Of a stretch of 64,000 bases of DNA, positions 1 to 9,776 are shown one piece after another. Positions within the stretch are counted from its first letter, which is position 1. Each line of letters starts with the position of its first letter. The position numbers and the translations under genes are program-made. This stretch comes from Gracilariopsis chorda (taxonomy: Eukaryota; Rhodophyta; Florideophyceae; Gracilariales; Gracilariaceae): the NCBI GenBank assembly GCA_003194525.1, contig NBIV01000074.1:118876-182875 (forward strand). Reading direction: 5' to 3'. Below the pieces are notes generated by a model that saw only the letters and a program-made list of their open reading frames with translations, made no database searches and was not told where the DNA came from.

Positions 1-580
1 CTCACGGTCTCACGACACACGTCGGTAATATCAATACCCAAAACTGGGGCGGAGATAGGGCCTGTACGGGCGGTCACACGACAACAACGAATACCACGAG
101 TGGTCACAACCCACTGGGTACGACGAGCACGGTCTCCTCGGTGGTGCGAGTCGGGTGAAACTATCGGGCAAGCGGTGTACCTCCGCGAGGAGTTAGACAC
201 TTCGCATGGCGAATAGAGTCAGAGCCGAACTCTTGTTACTTTTCTTGGTGAGCTCGCCGCCGTGCGGCCGACGCTCAAGTACTAGCTCAGTGCAGTACAG
301 TAGGTAGTGCACTAGCCTAAGTAAAATTAACCCCTAAACTATACTAAAATAAGTAGCCGTTTTGGGCCCCCTGGCCGGGGCTGTAGCCACGTGTCCACCA
401 CCCTTGCCAGGCAAGTACCACAAAATATGAATGTTCCCATAACCACCCTGGGTAACCCGACCGCTAATTAGCCCGGTAAACGGGGGCTAAAATTCATGCA
501 TCCCGCTTCATCGCTCGCACCGAGTACACCTCAGATATGAGTTTCACCATCGCCCGTACGCGGGAATGTATTGCACTACA
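1..580 (-). repeat. Family-A LTR, partial (left part outside window)
   Basis: This stretch matches 6183-6762, the last 580 bases of the element-A LTR, without any indel. One substitution is visible: C at 369 where element A has T (6551). The LTR at 60897 shares this C. The right end is the LTR terminus GCACTACA at 580, followed by CACTA. The flank beyond it is an older gypsy RNase H/RT on the minus strand, so this LTR belongs to an element inserted into that older copy. Orientation follows element A, whose genes lie on the minus strand. Confidence 0.92.
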
Positions 581-585
581 CACTA
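581..585. repeat. Target-site duplication CACTA (right copy)
   Basis: The five bases after the LTR end are CACTA. The same five bases precede the family-A LTR that starts at 60897, and the old gypsy reading frame resumes across them (see findings). Confidence 0.7.
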
Positions 586-1745
586 ATGACGTCAGAACTC
601 GACAAATCCAAAAGCCATTTCAAGGCTTGGTAGGATGATGAACGTTAAGGACGTGCGCTCTAGATAAGGCCGAAGAATGGTCAAGCATACAACTGCCAGA
701 CATTCTCGCTCTGTAGCAAAGTAGTTCTGCTCCGCTGAAGACAGAGTCCTACTCCAGTATTCATTTGGGTTACAGATTCTGTCAAGCTTTTCTGTCAAGA
801 CACACCCTATCTGTCCAGCACTGGCATCAATTACAACCTTTTCCGCAATCTTGCCGTTGGCAGCGCGAGGATTGGTGTATGCATGAGAGCGTGCTTGAGC
901 GCGTCAAATATCTCCATCTACTTATGAGTGAGCGCAGGCAGCTTTGAATAATATTTCTTCGTGTTAAGCGTCTTTAACGAGGCATTCATATTGGCAAAAG
1001 GTCTGTAGACGTGGCAAATCTCGAGGAAGAACCGGAATTCAGTATGTGTTGTAGGTGGCGTCTCCTTTTTAAGAGCCTCCAAGTTGTTGGCGGGTCCTTT
1101 AAGTAACACGGATGGAATCACATGGACAAGCTAATCGACCGATCGCTAAAGGATAGGAAATTTCGTCAACTTCAGAGCTAACCCTTATTTCCGAAAATGA
1201 TGAAAATCTCATCAACGTGACGTACGTGGTCTTCCACGGTCTCCGAAAAAATGATAAAATCATCTATGTACACCAGGCAGTGCTGCCATTTATATTCTGC
1301 CAGGAGGATGTCGACGGTCCCGTGGAGCATGGCGGGCGCGTTGCATAGCCGAAAGGGCATCCTAACGAATTGATAGCTCCCTGCATAACATATAAATATC
1401 TTTTTGTTCCAATCCTCGGTTCCAAATGGCAACTGCTAGTAGCCACTGTTGCAGTCATACATCGTGAGGAACTGGCCATTGCCCACTCTGTCTAAACAAT
1501 AGTCTATACGGAAAGAAAGATAGGTATCTTTCACGGTGAGAGGGTTGAGACGCCGATTATGTACGCAGAAACGTAATCCACCGTCCCGTTTAGGACGGAA
1601 GACAACTGGGTTTGCCCGTTCTAACCTCAAAGGTTCAATAACTGCTGCTCCAAGTGTGCGCTAACTTCGGTGCGCTCATGCTCTCTCACCTTGGGCCCTG
1701 CTCTATAGGGTTGAGAGTGCACGGGGGTTGGCCTTCGCAACCATC
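581..1745 (-). pseudogene. Decayed Ty3/gypsy pol: reverse transcriptase to RNase H
   Basis: Minus-strand fragments in several frames match a gypsy pol in the right order. From 1745 down to about 1640 is the linker before RT, with a YRAGPK-like motif. 1630-1436 holds RT motifs including FRPKRDGGLRFCV, equal to the VPKADGSWRFCVDYRRLN block of element A. 1432-1178 has the palm with VYIDDF, the catalytic YxDD. 1121-918 is the connection/thumb. 798-592 has the RNase H motif YWSRTLSSAEQNYFATEREC. Several frameshifts and stops separate them, so it is dead. It is closest to the element-A pol type. The C-terminal end is cut at 581 by the family-A insertion and appears to resume below 60896. Confidence 0.85.
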
Positions 1746-2084
1746 TTGATACTTTGGGGTGATCCTTGGATGTCCCTGCGCCTACCGCTCCACACATTCT
1801 TAAGCTTACTAATCATTTTCATCACAATGCGACGCATCTTTTTCGAGACTTGTTACAAGGCAAGGGAATCAAATTGATTCGTTTCTTCCTGAGTCGCTTC
1901 CGACTTTTGGTCGTTGGGAGCATATTTCGGCTGTGCCGCACCACATGTCGGGCGGTCCTGAGCTGGGTCGCTGAAAATGGAGGGTACGTCCGACGGACAT
2001 AATGGAACTGCAGCACAAGGACTTGTCCTTTGCAGTGGGTTACTTCATGGTCAGCTACATTACCAACGATGAACAAAAAAGTTC
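1746..2084. other. Junction between two head-to-head gypsy remnants
   Basis: About 340 bases lie between the start of the minus-strand RT fragment and the first recognisable RNase H residues of the plus-strand element. Frames on both strands are open for short distances, but none resembles a known protein. It is probably decayed retroelement sequence at a rearrangement junction. Confidence 0.4.
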
Positions 2085-3735
2085 TATTTATGGGAACGCT
2101 TGCAACAAAGGTACGCTGGCTGGAAAAAATCGTTGAGTTTGACTTCTGTTTTCAGCCGATCAAAGGGAAGTCCAACTTTGTCGCAGATACTCTTTCAAGA
2201 TACCCGAAACACGCTGAGAACCCTGAAGTAAATAACCGGTCACAACCTCAGGAAGCAATTCTCAGAACCTCCAAAGTCAATGGTATATCCCAGCTTGGTG
2301 AAGTATCCAAAAAAGATAGGCGCGCATTCATCAACGGGTATGTGAACATCAAGGAATTCAGAAACCTATGCAAATCTCCGCAGGGCCTATTCTACAAACA
2401 AAACGGATTTTTGCATAAGGAAGGACGACTCTGCCTACCAAAAGAAGAAGTAAGACTAAAGATATTACAAGACTACCACAATCAATCTATATCAGCTCAC
2501 CTAGCATTTAAGACAACATATGAAAAGATTCGGAGACTATACTACTGGAAATCGTTAACCCAAATGATTAAGGAGTACGTCAAATCATGTCTGAAGTGTC
2601 GAGAAACAATATCAGGAACCAAGAAACCCCAGGGCCAACTACAACTACTTACTCCTCCGAGAAATAAGTGCGCCGAAATTTCAATTGACTTCATCACACC
2701 GCTTCCCAAAACGAAACATTGGAGTAGTGCATTTTACGTAGTAGTAGACTGTCTATCTAATTTGACCAGAATTATACCAACAACTTCACATTTCACTGCA
2801 GTCCAGACTGCAGAACTCTATTTCAAAAACGTATACAGACATCATCGCCTCTCCGAAGTAATTATCTCCGACAGAGACTAGCTTTTTATGAGCAGCTTTT
2901 GGAAAGAACTATTTCGTCTCGTCGGTACTAAGATAAGAACATCAACAGCATATTATCCACAGACAGATGGTCAAACCGAGGTAATGAACAAAACAATGAA
3001 TAAATGATTAGAACATACGTCAAAGTTGAGCAATCTAATTGGGATGAACACCTCATAGACTTCGAATTCGCATACAACTCGTCAGAGAACTCAACCACAA
3101 AGTTTACACCCTTCTTCTTAACGTATGGGGACCATCCAAGAGTACTACCGCTCGATACCATCATTTCAGAAAATTATGCAGCTCTCAAGTTCTTAGAAAC
3201 GATGAAGCAAGCAAAAATTGAAGCAAGAACACAGATTGAAAAACAGACCCGTTACTCAAAGTCATACATCGATAAGAATCGATCCCCCTGCAGAAAGTGA
3301 TGTTGTCCACAAGAAACATCAATGCGGACCACATAGGAAAGAAGTCCAAACTACAAATCCGATACTGTGGACCGTTCAGGATTACAGAAAAACTTGGTCC
3401 AGTACCATTTAGTCTAGACTTGAGTCATACAATGAAGTCAAAAATTCATGATTTGTTCCACGCTAGTGTTCTCAAGCCTTAACGAGAAGACAAATAAATT
3501 CGTACCGAGCCTGATTATCCCATCCCGGTAACATTGAAGGATCGGACAGAAGAATATGAAGTAGAATGTATTGTCAACCACAAAAAAAACGGGCCAGACG
3601 ATTTGAATTTCTCGTCAAATGGCTTGGATACCCAAGTAATGAGAACACTTGGATGAAAGAAAGAGACCTCAAGAACTGCAAAGCACTGCTTTTGCAGTAT
3701 AAGAAGACGAATGTACTCATACCGAGAAGGAGCTA
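2085..3735 (+). pseudogene. Decayed chromodomain gypsy pol: RNase H end, integrase, chromodomain
   Basis: The frame from about 2090 gives the end of RNase H (KGKSNFVADTLSRYP), then the integrase zinc finger (His pair, then CLKC), then a catalytic core with ISIDFITPLP (first Asp), ISDRD (second Asp) and [10 protein letters not shown] (Glu). A TAG stop sits at 2879-2881. A +1 shift near 3000 leads into the EFAYNSS block, and another near 3297 into the C-terminal SH3-like region ending at 3482. A further frame gives a chromodomain (FEFLVKWLGYPSNENTW) at about 3575-3690, after a slip in an A-run near 3583. Gag, protease and RT are missing upstream. It is nonfunctional but has a clear family identity. 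Confidence 0.88.
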
Positions 3736-3763
3736 AGCATCCCCCTCTCAAAAAACCTTGAGG

Positions 3764-4207
3764 ATGAATCAGAACACCAATGACGAAGGCGCGAGAGAGT
3801 TTTCCAACAATATCAACCTCGGCGGAAGATCTTTATACCACTGGATGGGTGAAATCACTGCCATTGAAGCAACCAGGCTACGTCTTTGCTGGGCAGCCTA
3901 CCATATCTCGTTCTAATTCGCCCAAATCCGTGGACCCTTCTACATCGAAGAGAACGACATACTGCCGCACCGACTCTTCTTCAAATATGATAATGGAATT
4001 CTGACGATTTTGTACGATATGTTCGAAATGCCTACCTTCTACTATATGGTCGCGCGTGATGAACACCTCACGGGTGAACGAAGCTTTACGGAGAAAATTG
4101 ATGAAATCCTGAACCGCTTCGAGGATGAAGGTCAAGTCCCATTCACCTTGGAACCTGAAAATCAGCATGACCTGTTCCCTGTTCCTCCCGAATCTGGGTT
4201 TGTGTGA
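3764..4207 (+). pseudogene. Accessory ORF downstream of the chromodomain, one stop codon
   Basis: From the ATG at 3764 the frame is open for 147 codons to TGA at 4205-4207, apart from a single TAA at 3914-3916 (codon 51). The product is acidic in its second half and rich in aromatic residues (motifs LYHWMGEI, YIEENDILPH, FEMPTFYYMVA). I do not recognise the family. It lies between the chromodomain and a candidate polypurine tract plus LTR, so it is probably a third gene of this element and not a host gene. It has only one stop, whereas pol next to it is broken several times. It could also be the C-terminal part of a longer pol. Confidence 0.45.
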
Positions 4208-4259
4208 GTCTAAGAAAATCTCCGTCACGAGTCGGATCGAATCTACTGGTAGGGGAGAG

Positions 4260-4913
4260 TGAAGTTAAAATTAGTTATTAGTTACCTTTCTTTGAATATA
4301 GTTGGCTCTAGCATCAGTTCTTACGTGCACAAACCAGCTATTTTTATTTTCTTTAACTCCTGGAGAGATCTGTTACCCATTGCCATGCCGAACTGGCTTC
4401 GAAGCCGAGTTGACATCTTCGTGACGCTCTATCAATATGAAATGACAACATGCTTATTTCAAAGAAGTCTTGGTTTACCATGTGGACATATTGGCTCTAA
4501 AGTACACGTTGTCTACTACTCATAACATTGACAGACCTTTCAAACGGTGCAGCAGGGATCGAACGGTCCTGGACGATTCCCGAGGGAGTCGTACCAAGTC
4601 ATCACTGGCACCATGGGTCCAGGCCAGATCATCAAAGACCTTGTTTGATGACAATTCATCAGCATTTATGGAATTTGCCAAGCCATCAAACCACTGGATC
4701 CGGCACTGAACCCGGTAAACCAGTCACGTATGGAGGCCAGCACAAACACCAAGCATCATGCCATTTAACCCGGACGAATTCTCATTGAGTAATGGCACTG
4801 ATAGAACTAGAATAGAAACTCTATATAAACCTTGATGGATGTTCCAAACTTTTCAATAGGATCATCACCATCTACTTCTCACCAATTCAACCACTGCACC
4901 TGTGCTCTTAACA
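4260..4913 (+). repeat. Candidate 3' LTR of the chromodomain gypsy remnant
   Basis: A purine run (AGGGGAGAG, 4251-4259) precedes TG at 4260. The block contains a TATA-like CTATATAAAC near 4822 and ends TAACA at 4913. It aligns over most of its length with the reverse complement of 56735-58631, where the match is interrupted by an insert of about 1.2 kb. Shared blocks include GCCGAGTTGACATCTT, AAGTACACGTTG and the TATA region. Two inverted copies with the same ends support an LTR of about 650 bp. No TSD could be tested because the 5' end of the element is missing. Confidence 0.65.
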
Positions 4914-5843
4914 CCTTGCACTAGAGCCCAGGTTTGTACGTCTGCTATGTCGGCGCAGTCTTGGACTCGCAGTAAGCAATGCTCACTAACCATGGTACGA
5001 GAGCGAACCGAAGTGTCGGGGGCGACACTATAGTTTGGCTGTTTACTCATACGGCAGAGTGGCCAGTAGCCCAACGGGCTGAGCGACAGCGCCATAACGC
5101 ACTAGCAGCGTCCGAAGGCCGGTAGCAACGAGAGCTAAACGGGTAATACCCAGCGATTGTCGGACAAGAAATGGACCTCGACTATAATTGTGCATGCTAT
5201 AGCCTTTATTCTCGTCGTCGAGAATGGTGTACTACGTAGGATACCATACCACGCGTGATTTCCTACACGCAGAATCACTTTTATTTGTGCACGCTTATCC
5301 AACGTGCATCTACGTACTTCTCTGGGAATAAAATAAACTTTTAAAAGTCGTTCTTTATTCTTAGAATCAAGCTTAACTGCAAAATCAGAGCCAGTGTCTT
5401 AATTAAAATTTGTAACGCCACCAAGAATACACATGTTAAACCACCTGGCAATGTGATAAACTGTCCTGACCATGGTCGATACCAATATTCCTTCACAAGC
5501 AAGTTGCCAAATCACAAGTACTGGCTTTGATCATGCAGAGTGAACTGGATGAATGCAACATTTTGTTCTTGAAGTCCGCAAATAGCTGCATTTCTTTGCA
5601 CGTAGTATATTTTTCGCACCTGATCTCTCCCGTGATCCCTTCGGCTTTTTTGGTTGGATTATTCGTTTTTTATTGTCTCTTTTATGGTGAATTTCTTTTT
5701 CTTCTGTGTGGCTTGGAAAGGTGCGAATGTTTGGAGAGATTTCGACAGAAAGCTTCTTATTTAGTACCCCCCACGTGGAAGCAGGAACCGGTGGTCCCGT
5801 ACAATGTTCTGTTCATTTCACGACACGCTGAAGTGGTTCCTTT
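4914..5843. other. Intergenic, no gene recognised
   Basis: No reading frame here resembles a known family. Frames at 4865-5095 (-) and 5527-5916 (+) are short, and the latter runs into the element-A LTR. The sequence is AT-rich from 5200 on and is the target into which element A inserted. Confidence 0.6.
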
Positions 5844-5848
5844 TGTAT
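5844..5848. repeat. Target-site duplication TGTAT, left copy of element A
   Basis: TGTAT at 5844-5848 directly abuts the LTR start and is repeated at 17301-17305 after the other LTR. A 5-bp duplication is normal for Ty3/gypsy integrases. Confidence 0.95.
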
Positions 5849-6762
5849 TGTGGTGCAATCCCGGTGTGGGAAAGGCACCCAAGGCAGCTCGAAGCCTTGC
5901 TCTCTTGGAGAGGTAGGCCCAGCTGGGTAGAGCCCTCCGTGTCCCGTATGACGGGTGTAACTCCGTCGGGAGCCTGGATGTACCTCGGAGGTTTAGGGGT
6001 TAGAACGGGTCGGAACCACGGCTGGTCCGGAAGTAGCCTGCGAACAGTGGAACAAAAGAGGGAAAGGGACCACCCGACGGGGGCGTGCGGAAAGCGGGAA
6101 CAGACCCCGGAGGGGGGGTGCCGATACACACACACGAACACGCACCGCGCGGCGGTTAGGGGATATGAGGGGAAGGGATGGTCTCACGGTCTCACGACAC
6201 ACGTCGGTAATATCAATACCCAAAACTGGGGCGGAGATAGGGCCTGTACGGGCGGTCACACGACAACAACGAATACCACGAGTGGTCACAACCCACTGGG
6301 TACGACGAGCACGGTCTCCTCGGTGGTGCGAGTCGGGTGAAACTATCGGGCAAGCGGTGTACCTCCGCGAGGAGTTAGACACTTCGCATGGCGAATAGAG
6401 TCAGAGCCGAACTCTTGTTACTTTTCTTGGTGAGCTCGCCGCCGTGCGGCCGACGCTCAAGTACTAGCTCAGTGCAGTACAGTAGGTAGTGCACTAGCCT
6501 AAGTAAAATTAACCCCTAAACTATACTAAAATAAGTAGCCGTTTTGGGCCTCCTGGCCGGGGCTGTAGCCACGTGTCCACCACCCTTGCCAGGCAAGTAC
6601 CACAAAATATGAATGTTCCCATAACCACCCTGGGTAACCCGACCGCTAATTAGCCCGGTAAACGGGGGCTAAAATTCATGCATCCCGCTTCATCGCTCGC
6701 ACCGAGTACACCTCAGATATGAGTTTCACCATCGCCCGTACGCGGGAATGTATTGCACTACA
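5849..6762 (-). repeat. Element A 3' LTR (in element orientation)
   Basis: On the plus strand it starts TGTGGTGCAATCCCGG and ends TTGCACTACA; on the element strand it runs TGTAGTGCAA to GCACCACA. It is 914 bp, the same length as the partner at 16387-17300. Reading frames inside it on both strands are shadows repeated in every LTR copy. Confidence 0.96.
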
Positions 6763-6773
6763 CATCCCCCTCC
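6763..6773 (-). other. Polypurine tract of element A
   Basis: The element strand reads AAGGAGGGGGA immediately before the LTR start TGTAGTG. This is the expected place and composition for the RNase H-resistant primer of plus-strand DNA synthesis. The same tract is present at 61817-61827 in the second copy. Confidence 0.9.
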
Positions 6774-6812
6774 TTAAGGGCCGAAAACGAACGTGAGTAT
6801 AAACGTGAGGAG

Positions 6813-8654
6813 ATGAGGCGCGAGGGTATAAATAGTCCCGACAAGGGAATCGCCGAGATACCGGTCCCCCGTACCAACACGGTTACAACTGATCAACCCT
6901 CAGTACCTTCTTCAACAGACTCTGCGCCCCTCTCTACTATGACCAACACTCCGTTTTCGAACAACCCGCCTGCGGGCGCCCCGCAGGGGACTTCCGCGAG
7001 CGGACAACCTTCCTTCGCGACGCCGGGGTCGTGGGTTCGTCACCCATCCTCTGGGTTCCTCTCCTTGCCTCTGCCTGGAGGATCGTCTCATGTTCCAACC
7101 TTGGATGCCTCGGATGCCGCGAGTATCGCCGCCTGGAATTCCGCTCAAGCGATACCGATCACTGCGACCGCCGCCGGCTGGGTGTCACCATCGACACTTT
7201 GGGCCCGCAATCCCCGGGAAGACGCTCTCCTCTTTTCGCGTGCGCCCTGGTTCCACCCCACATGGGTTTCCGACTCGGACCTCATCGACTCCTATGTGGA
7301 GGAGGGCGAGCTCCCAGGGGGACTAGGCCGGGATATGGTCAACTCCTTCGACTGGAGGACGCGTATCGCGGTAGAGCCACAGTTCCTCGCACGGAAGCGC
7401 ACCAGATATGGTTTCGAGACGCTGAATGAAGCCCGTGCCGGGATGGCCAAGGTCGCCTACGACCGTCTCGCCCGCGCGAGTTATCCGGATGAGCTGGTAC
7501 CAACGGAATACAGCTTTGACCTCTCGCGGTACCGTACCTACGGTGAAGTCTCATACTGCGAGAACCTTGCTGCCTACCAGCCATCTACACCGTTCCGGTC
7601 CACTCCAATAGAAGCCGGGATGCTCCTCTGGAGGCGCCCAATTCTGCGTGCAGAGTTCCGATATCTTCGTCGTCCGAATCATCGCGGATCCTTCTTCGAC
7701 CGACTCCGGTTTGAGCGAAAGGCGCGCTCCCGCTTCGGGTTCCTGGTACCATACCAAAATCTCGAGGTCGAGAGGCTCCGTCCATCCGCGATGCGCGGCC
7801 GGTATGCACCTCTTCCCCATTGGTGGAGCAGGTTCGAAGTCCCGAGGGGATGCTTTGCGGAGATGCCTCCGTGCCTCAGCTACATCGGTTCACGATTAAT
7901 CAACAATCCGGATTCCGGTTACTGGAATCTCTTCCTCGCCGAATGGGCTGCTCGCGTTGCCGCATTTCTCCTCTGGGAGGTGTACGACAAGAACCGTCTG
8001 TGGTACATTCCTCCTCACCTACGCCAGGTTATCCGCCGATTGGATCTCTATATCCCTCTGGGATCCGAAGCCAATGTGGATGAGCTTCAGTGCCTTCTGA
8101 ACACCATCGATATGGTTAACTGGGATACAGTCCCAGTCTCCAACGTCCCTGACGGTGAGCCTTCCAGGCATGATCGCTCTCCAGGCCGGAGAAATCCAAA
8201 CGCTGGCAACTTCGTCTTCTATGACCCTTGGGAGGTATCCGTGACTTCACGGGCTCACGCGCTAGCGTTACGCGATGTACCACGCTCCGTTCCGCGAGGC
8301 CACCCGGTTGGGTTCATGTTTTCCGATGACTGGCACGGTTCCTACGAGGATGATCCAATGGTGGATGACGACCCCGATGAGGTGGAGGAGGCCGTAGCCC
8401 CGGTAACGGCGATGGTCGACGATCTCGACGGATCCGGCCAGCATGTGGCTGCTCCAGATGGCTGGAATATGGCCGCCAGTGTGGCTGCGTCTCCGTCTAC
8501 CGCATCTCCGGTCCCCGTGGACCCTCAGGCCGTTGCCCTCAGGGCTCACCTCCAGTCCATTGGAGTGGTTGCGCCTTCCAACCTCACCAGCGTGAGCGAG
8601 TTATTGGCTTTCGCGTCTGCGAACTACCAACCGCCAACGAGCGGCTCATCCTAA
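6813..8654 (+). CDS. Antisense ORF carried by element A, function unknown
   Basis: An open frame of 613 codons runs from the ATG at 6813 to TAA at 8652-8654, opposite in strand to gag and pol. The frame extends upstream without ATG into the LTR. An in-frame ATG at 6939 would give 571 aa and fits the TATA box at 6827. The N-terminal 130 residues are Pro/Ser/Thr-rich. The middle is rich in Arg, Trp and Tyr (motifs WFHPTWVSDSDLI, PPHLRQVIRRLDLYIPLG). An acidic stretch near the C-terminus (DDDPDEVEEAV) precedes an Ala/Ser/Pro-rich tail. I see no signal peptide, membrane segment, zinc knuckle or catalytic motif, so an envelope protein is unlikely. A second copy at 61867-63708 differs at three bases. 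Antisense extra ORFs between pol and LTR are known in some plant gypsy elements; a homology to those is not shown here. Confidence 0.7.
   Translation: MRREGINSPDKGIAEIPVPRTNTVTTDQPSVPSSTDSAPLSTMTNTPFSNNPPAGAPQGTSASGQPSFATPGSWVRHPSSGFLSLPLPGGSSHVPTLDASDAASIAAWNSAQAIPITATAAGWVSPSTLWARNPREDALLFSRAPWFHPTWVSDSDLIDSYVEEGELPGGLGRDMVNSFDWRTRIAVEPQFLARKRTRYGFETLNEARAGMAKVAYDRLARASYPDELVPTEYSFDLSRYRTYGEVSYCENLAAYQPSTPFRSTPIEAGMLLWRRPILRAEFRYLRRPNHRGSFFDRLRFERKARSRFGFLVPYQNLEVERLRPSAMRGRYAPLPHWWSRFEVPRGCFAEMPPCLSYIGSRLINNPDSGYWNLFLAEWAARVAAFLLWEVYDKNRLWYIPPHLRQVIRRLDLYIPLGSEANVDELQCLLNTIDMVNWDTVPVSNVPDGEPSRHDRSPGRRNPNAGNFVFYDPWEVSVTSRAHALALRDVPRSVPRGHPVGFMFSDDWHGSYEDDPMVDDDPDEVEEAVAPVTAMVDDLDGSGQHVAAPDGWNMAASVAASPSTASPVPVDPQAVALRAHLQSIGVVAPSNLTSVSELLAFASANYQPPTSGSS
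6827..6834 (+). promoter_or_regulatory. TATA box for antisense transcription in element A
   Basis: TATAAATA lies on the plus strand just inside the 3' end of the element, about 110 bases before the ATG at 6939 and 14 bases after the ATG at 6813. A start about 30 bases downstream would give a short leader and favour 6939 as the translation start. The motif is conserved at 61881-61888. Assignment rests on sequence and position only. Confidence 0.45.
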
Positions 8655-8990
8655 GTCAGGATCCTGGACCGTGGCACACACACCTGATATAGGTTAGCGC
8701 TTAACGCTCCATAGCTTGTGGTAAACGACTTCCTTCTTCTATATCCGTATGTCCGGACTCTTCTTTTTCTTCTTCATAGCATCTTCATGCTGGACCGCTA
8801 GGCGGTATTCTTCATTAAACCGTTACTTCGGTCGGACCGCTAGGCGGTGTGACGTCCAATGACCATTGGTTTCCCTATCCAGTCCATTACTTCGTGTAAC
8901 CTTCTGTAGCCAGATCTCTTCCTGTGTCCTCTTCTCTTCGGAGACTTCTCTTCCGTCTTCGGAATCTTCTGCATAGTGCAGTGTATCGTC
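8655..8990. other. Spacer between convergent ORFs, with two identical palindromes
   Basis: This is the shared 3' region of the antisense ORF (ending 8654) and the chromodomain ORF (ending 8991). The palindrome ACCGCTAGGCGGT occurs at 8794-8806 and again at 8836-8848, each a 5-bp stem with a 3-base loop and preceded by GG. Pyrimidine-rich TTCTTC runs lie beside the first. It could help transcript ending or processing on either strand; this is inference. The segment is unchanged at 63709-64000 as far as the window goes. Confidence 0.5.
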
Positions 8991-9335
8991 CTACCCAACC
9001 TGGGCCATGTCCAAAGTGGATGGGAGTGGGAACCGCGTCCGGCGGTGGTAGGTTATCACCTTGGAACGAGGAAGGTGCTGAATGGGCTCCCATGTGTCCT
9101 CTTCCGGGGGGTATCCGTACCATCGGATTTGGTAAAACCACACTCCTTTGGAGTCCAGAACATGATCCACGATGTGGTCAACGACAAACTCCTGGTCGTA
9201 CGTAGCCGGCTCCTGACCCGTCATGGCAGGGCTTAAGGGGAGAACCCTGTGAGGGGACTTGCCTGAAATTGGCGCGACCCTGCGGGCAAAGTCAGCTTTC
9301 CTCGACGCTGCGAGTGCTGGGACTTGATACCGCAT
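8991..9335 (-). CDS. Separate chromodomain ORF of element A
   Basis: A 114-aa frame from an ATG at 9335 contains a chromodomain at about residues 48-100: EFVVDHIVDHVLD, then FYQIRWYGYPPEEDTWEP and a C-terminal helix HLPRSKVITYHRR. The aromatic cage region and the YP-E-TWEP signature are present. In chromoviruses this domain is fused to the integrase C-terminus and steers integration to modified chromatin. Here it lies about 440 bases after the pol stop, in the same frame as pol. It could be a genuine separate protein, be joined to pol by splicing, or have been cut off by a stop. The intact frame and young age of the element argue against random decay. Confidence 0.75.
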   Translation of the reverse strand: MRYQVPALAASRKADFARRVAPISGKSPHRVLPLSPAMTGQEPATYDQEFVVDHIVDHVLDSKGVWFYQIRWYGYPPEEDTWEPIQHLPRSKVITYHRRTRFPLPSTLDMAQVG

Positions 9336-9776
9336 TGCGGTCTTTCCGCTTCCTAATCCTCTCCTTGTGGGGGGGGGGCCTTCCGTTCTAACCGGATTCC
9401 CCTATTGACGCGCAGCTCGCGAGCTCTTCTCCCACGCGACCCGTGCAACTCTGGTGAGTTTGACCTTTCACGGTGAGGGAGGCGGTTCACTACGGTTCCG
9501 ACGCCAGGAGGCGGATTGCCATGCATCACACACTGTGATTGGCTGGCCGCTGGCGGCAAGTGTCGCGCGCGGTCTTTCCACGACGCGGGTCTTGACTGTA
9601 CTCCTGACGCCGGCCGGCGGTATGTACGTGTACACCTTTCCACGGTTTGGAATTTCGGGCTTCGTCCGCGTGACAGTGGCGTCACAGTGTCCATTTGTAG
9701 GGCTCTGCGGTAACGCACGCAGTGTCAACCACACTCTCCGTGTCCGCGGTTGCTTTTCAGCTCACCACGAAACTGG
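9336..9776 (-). other. Gap between pol and chromodomain ORF
   Basis: It contains a G/C homopolymer run near 9369-9378 and several overlapping short frames on the minus strand (9353-9718, 9468-9734), none of recognisable family. It may be an untranslated spacer or an intron connecting pol to the chromodomain. I could not find a decisive splice pair by eye. Confidence 0.4.

Noticed and set aside
5804-6398. Overlapping ORFs in the family-A LTR, seen again at 16351-16936 and 61041-61389
   Set aside because: Identical recurrence only reflects LTR copies; frames are broken by indels in the 61 kb copy and lack protein features.
6753-6812. Upstream extension of the antisense ORF into the LTR
   Set aside because: The extension begins with TTG and includes LTR sequence; the first ATG is at 6813.
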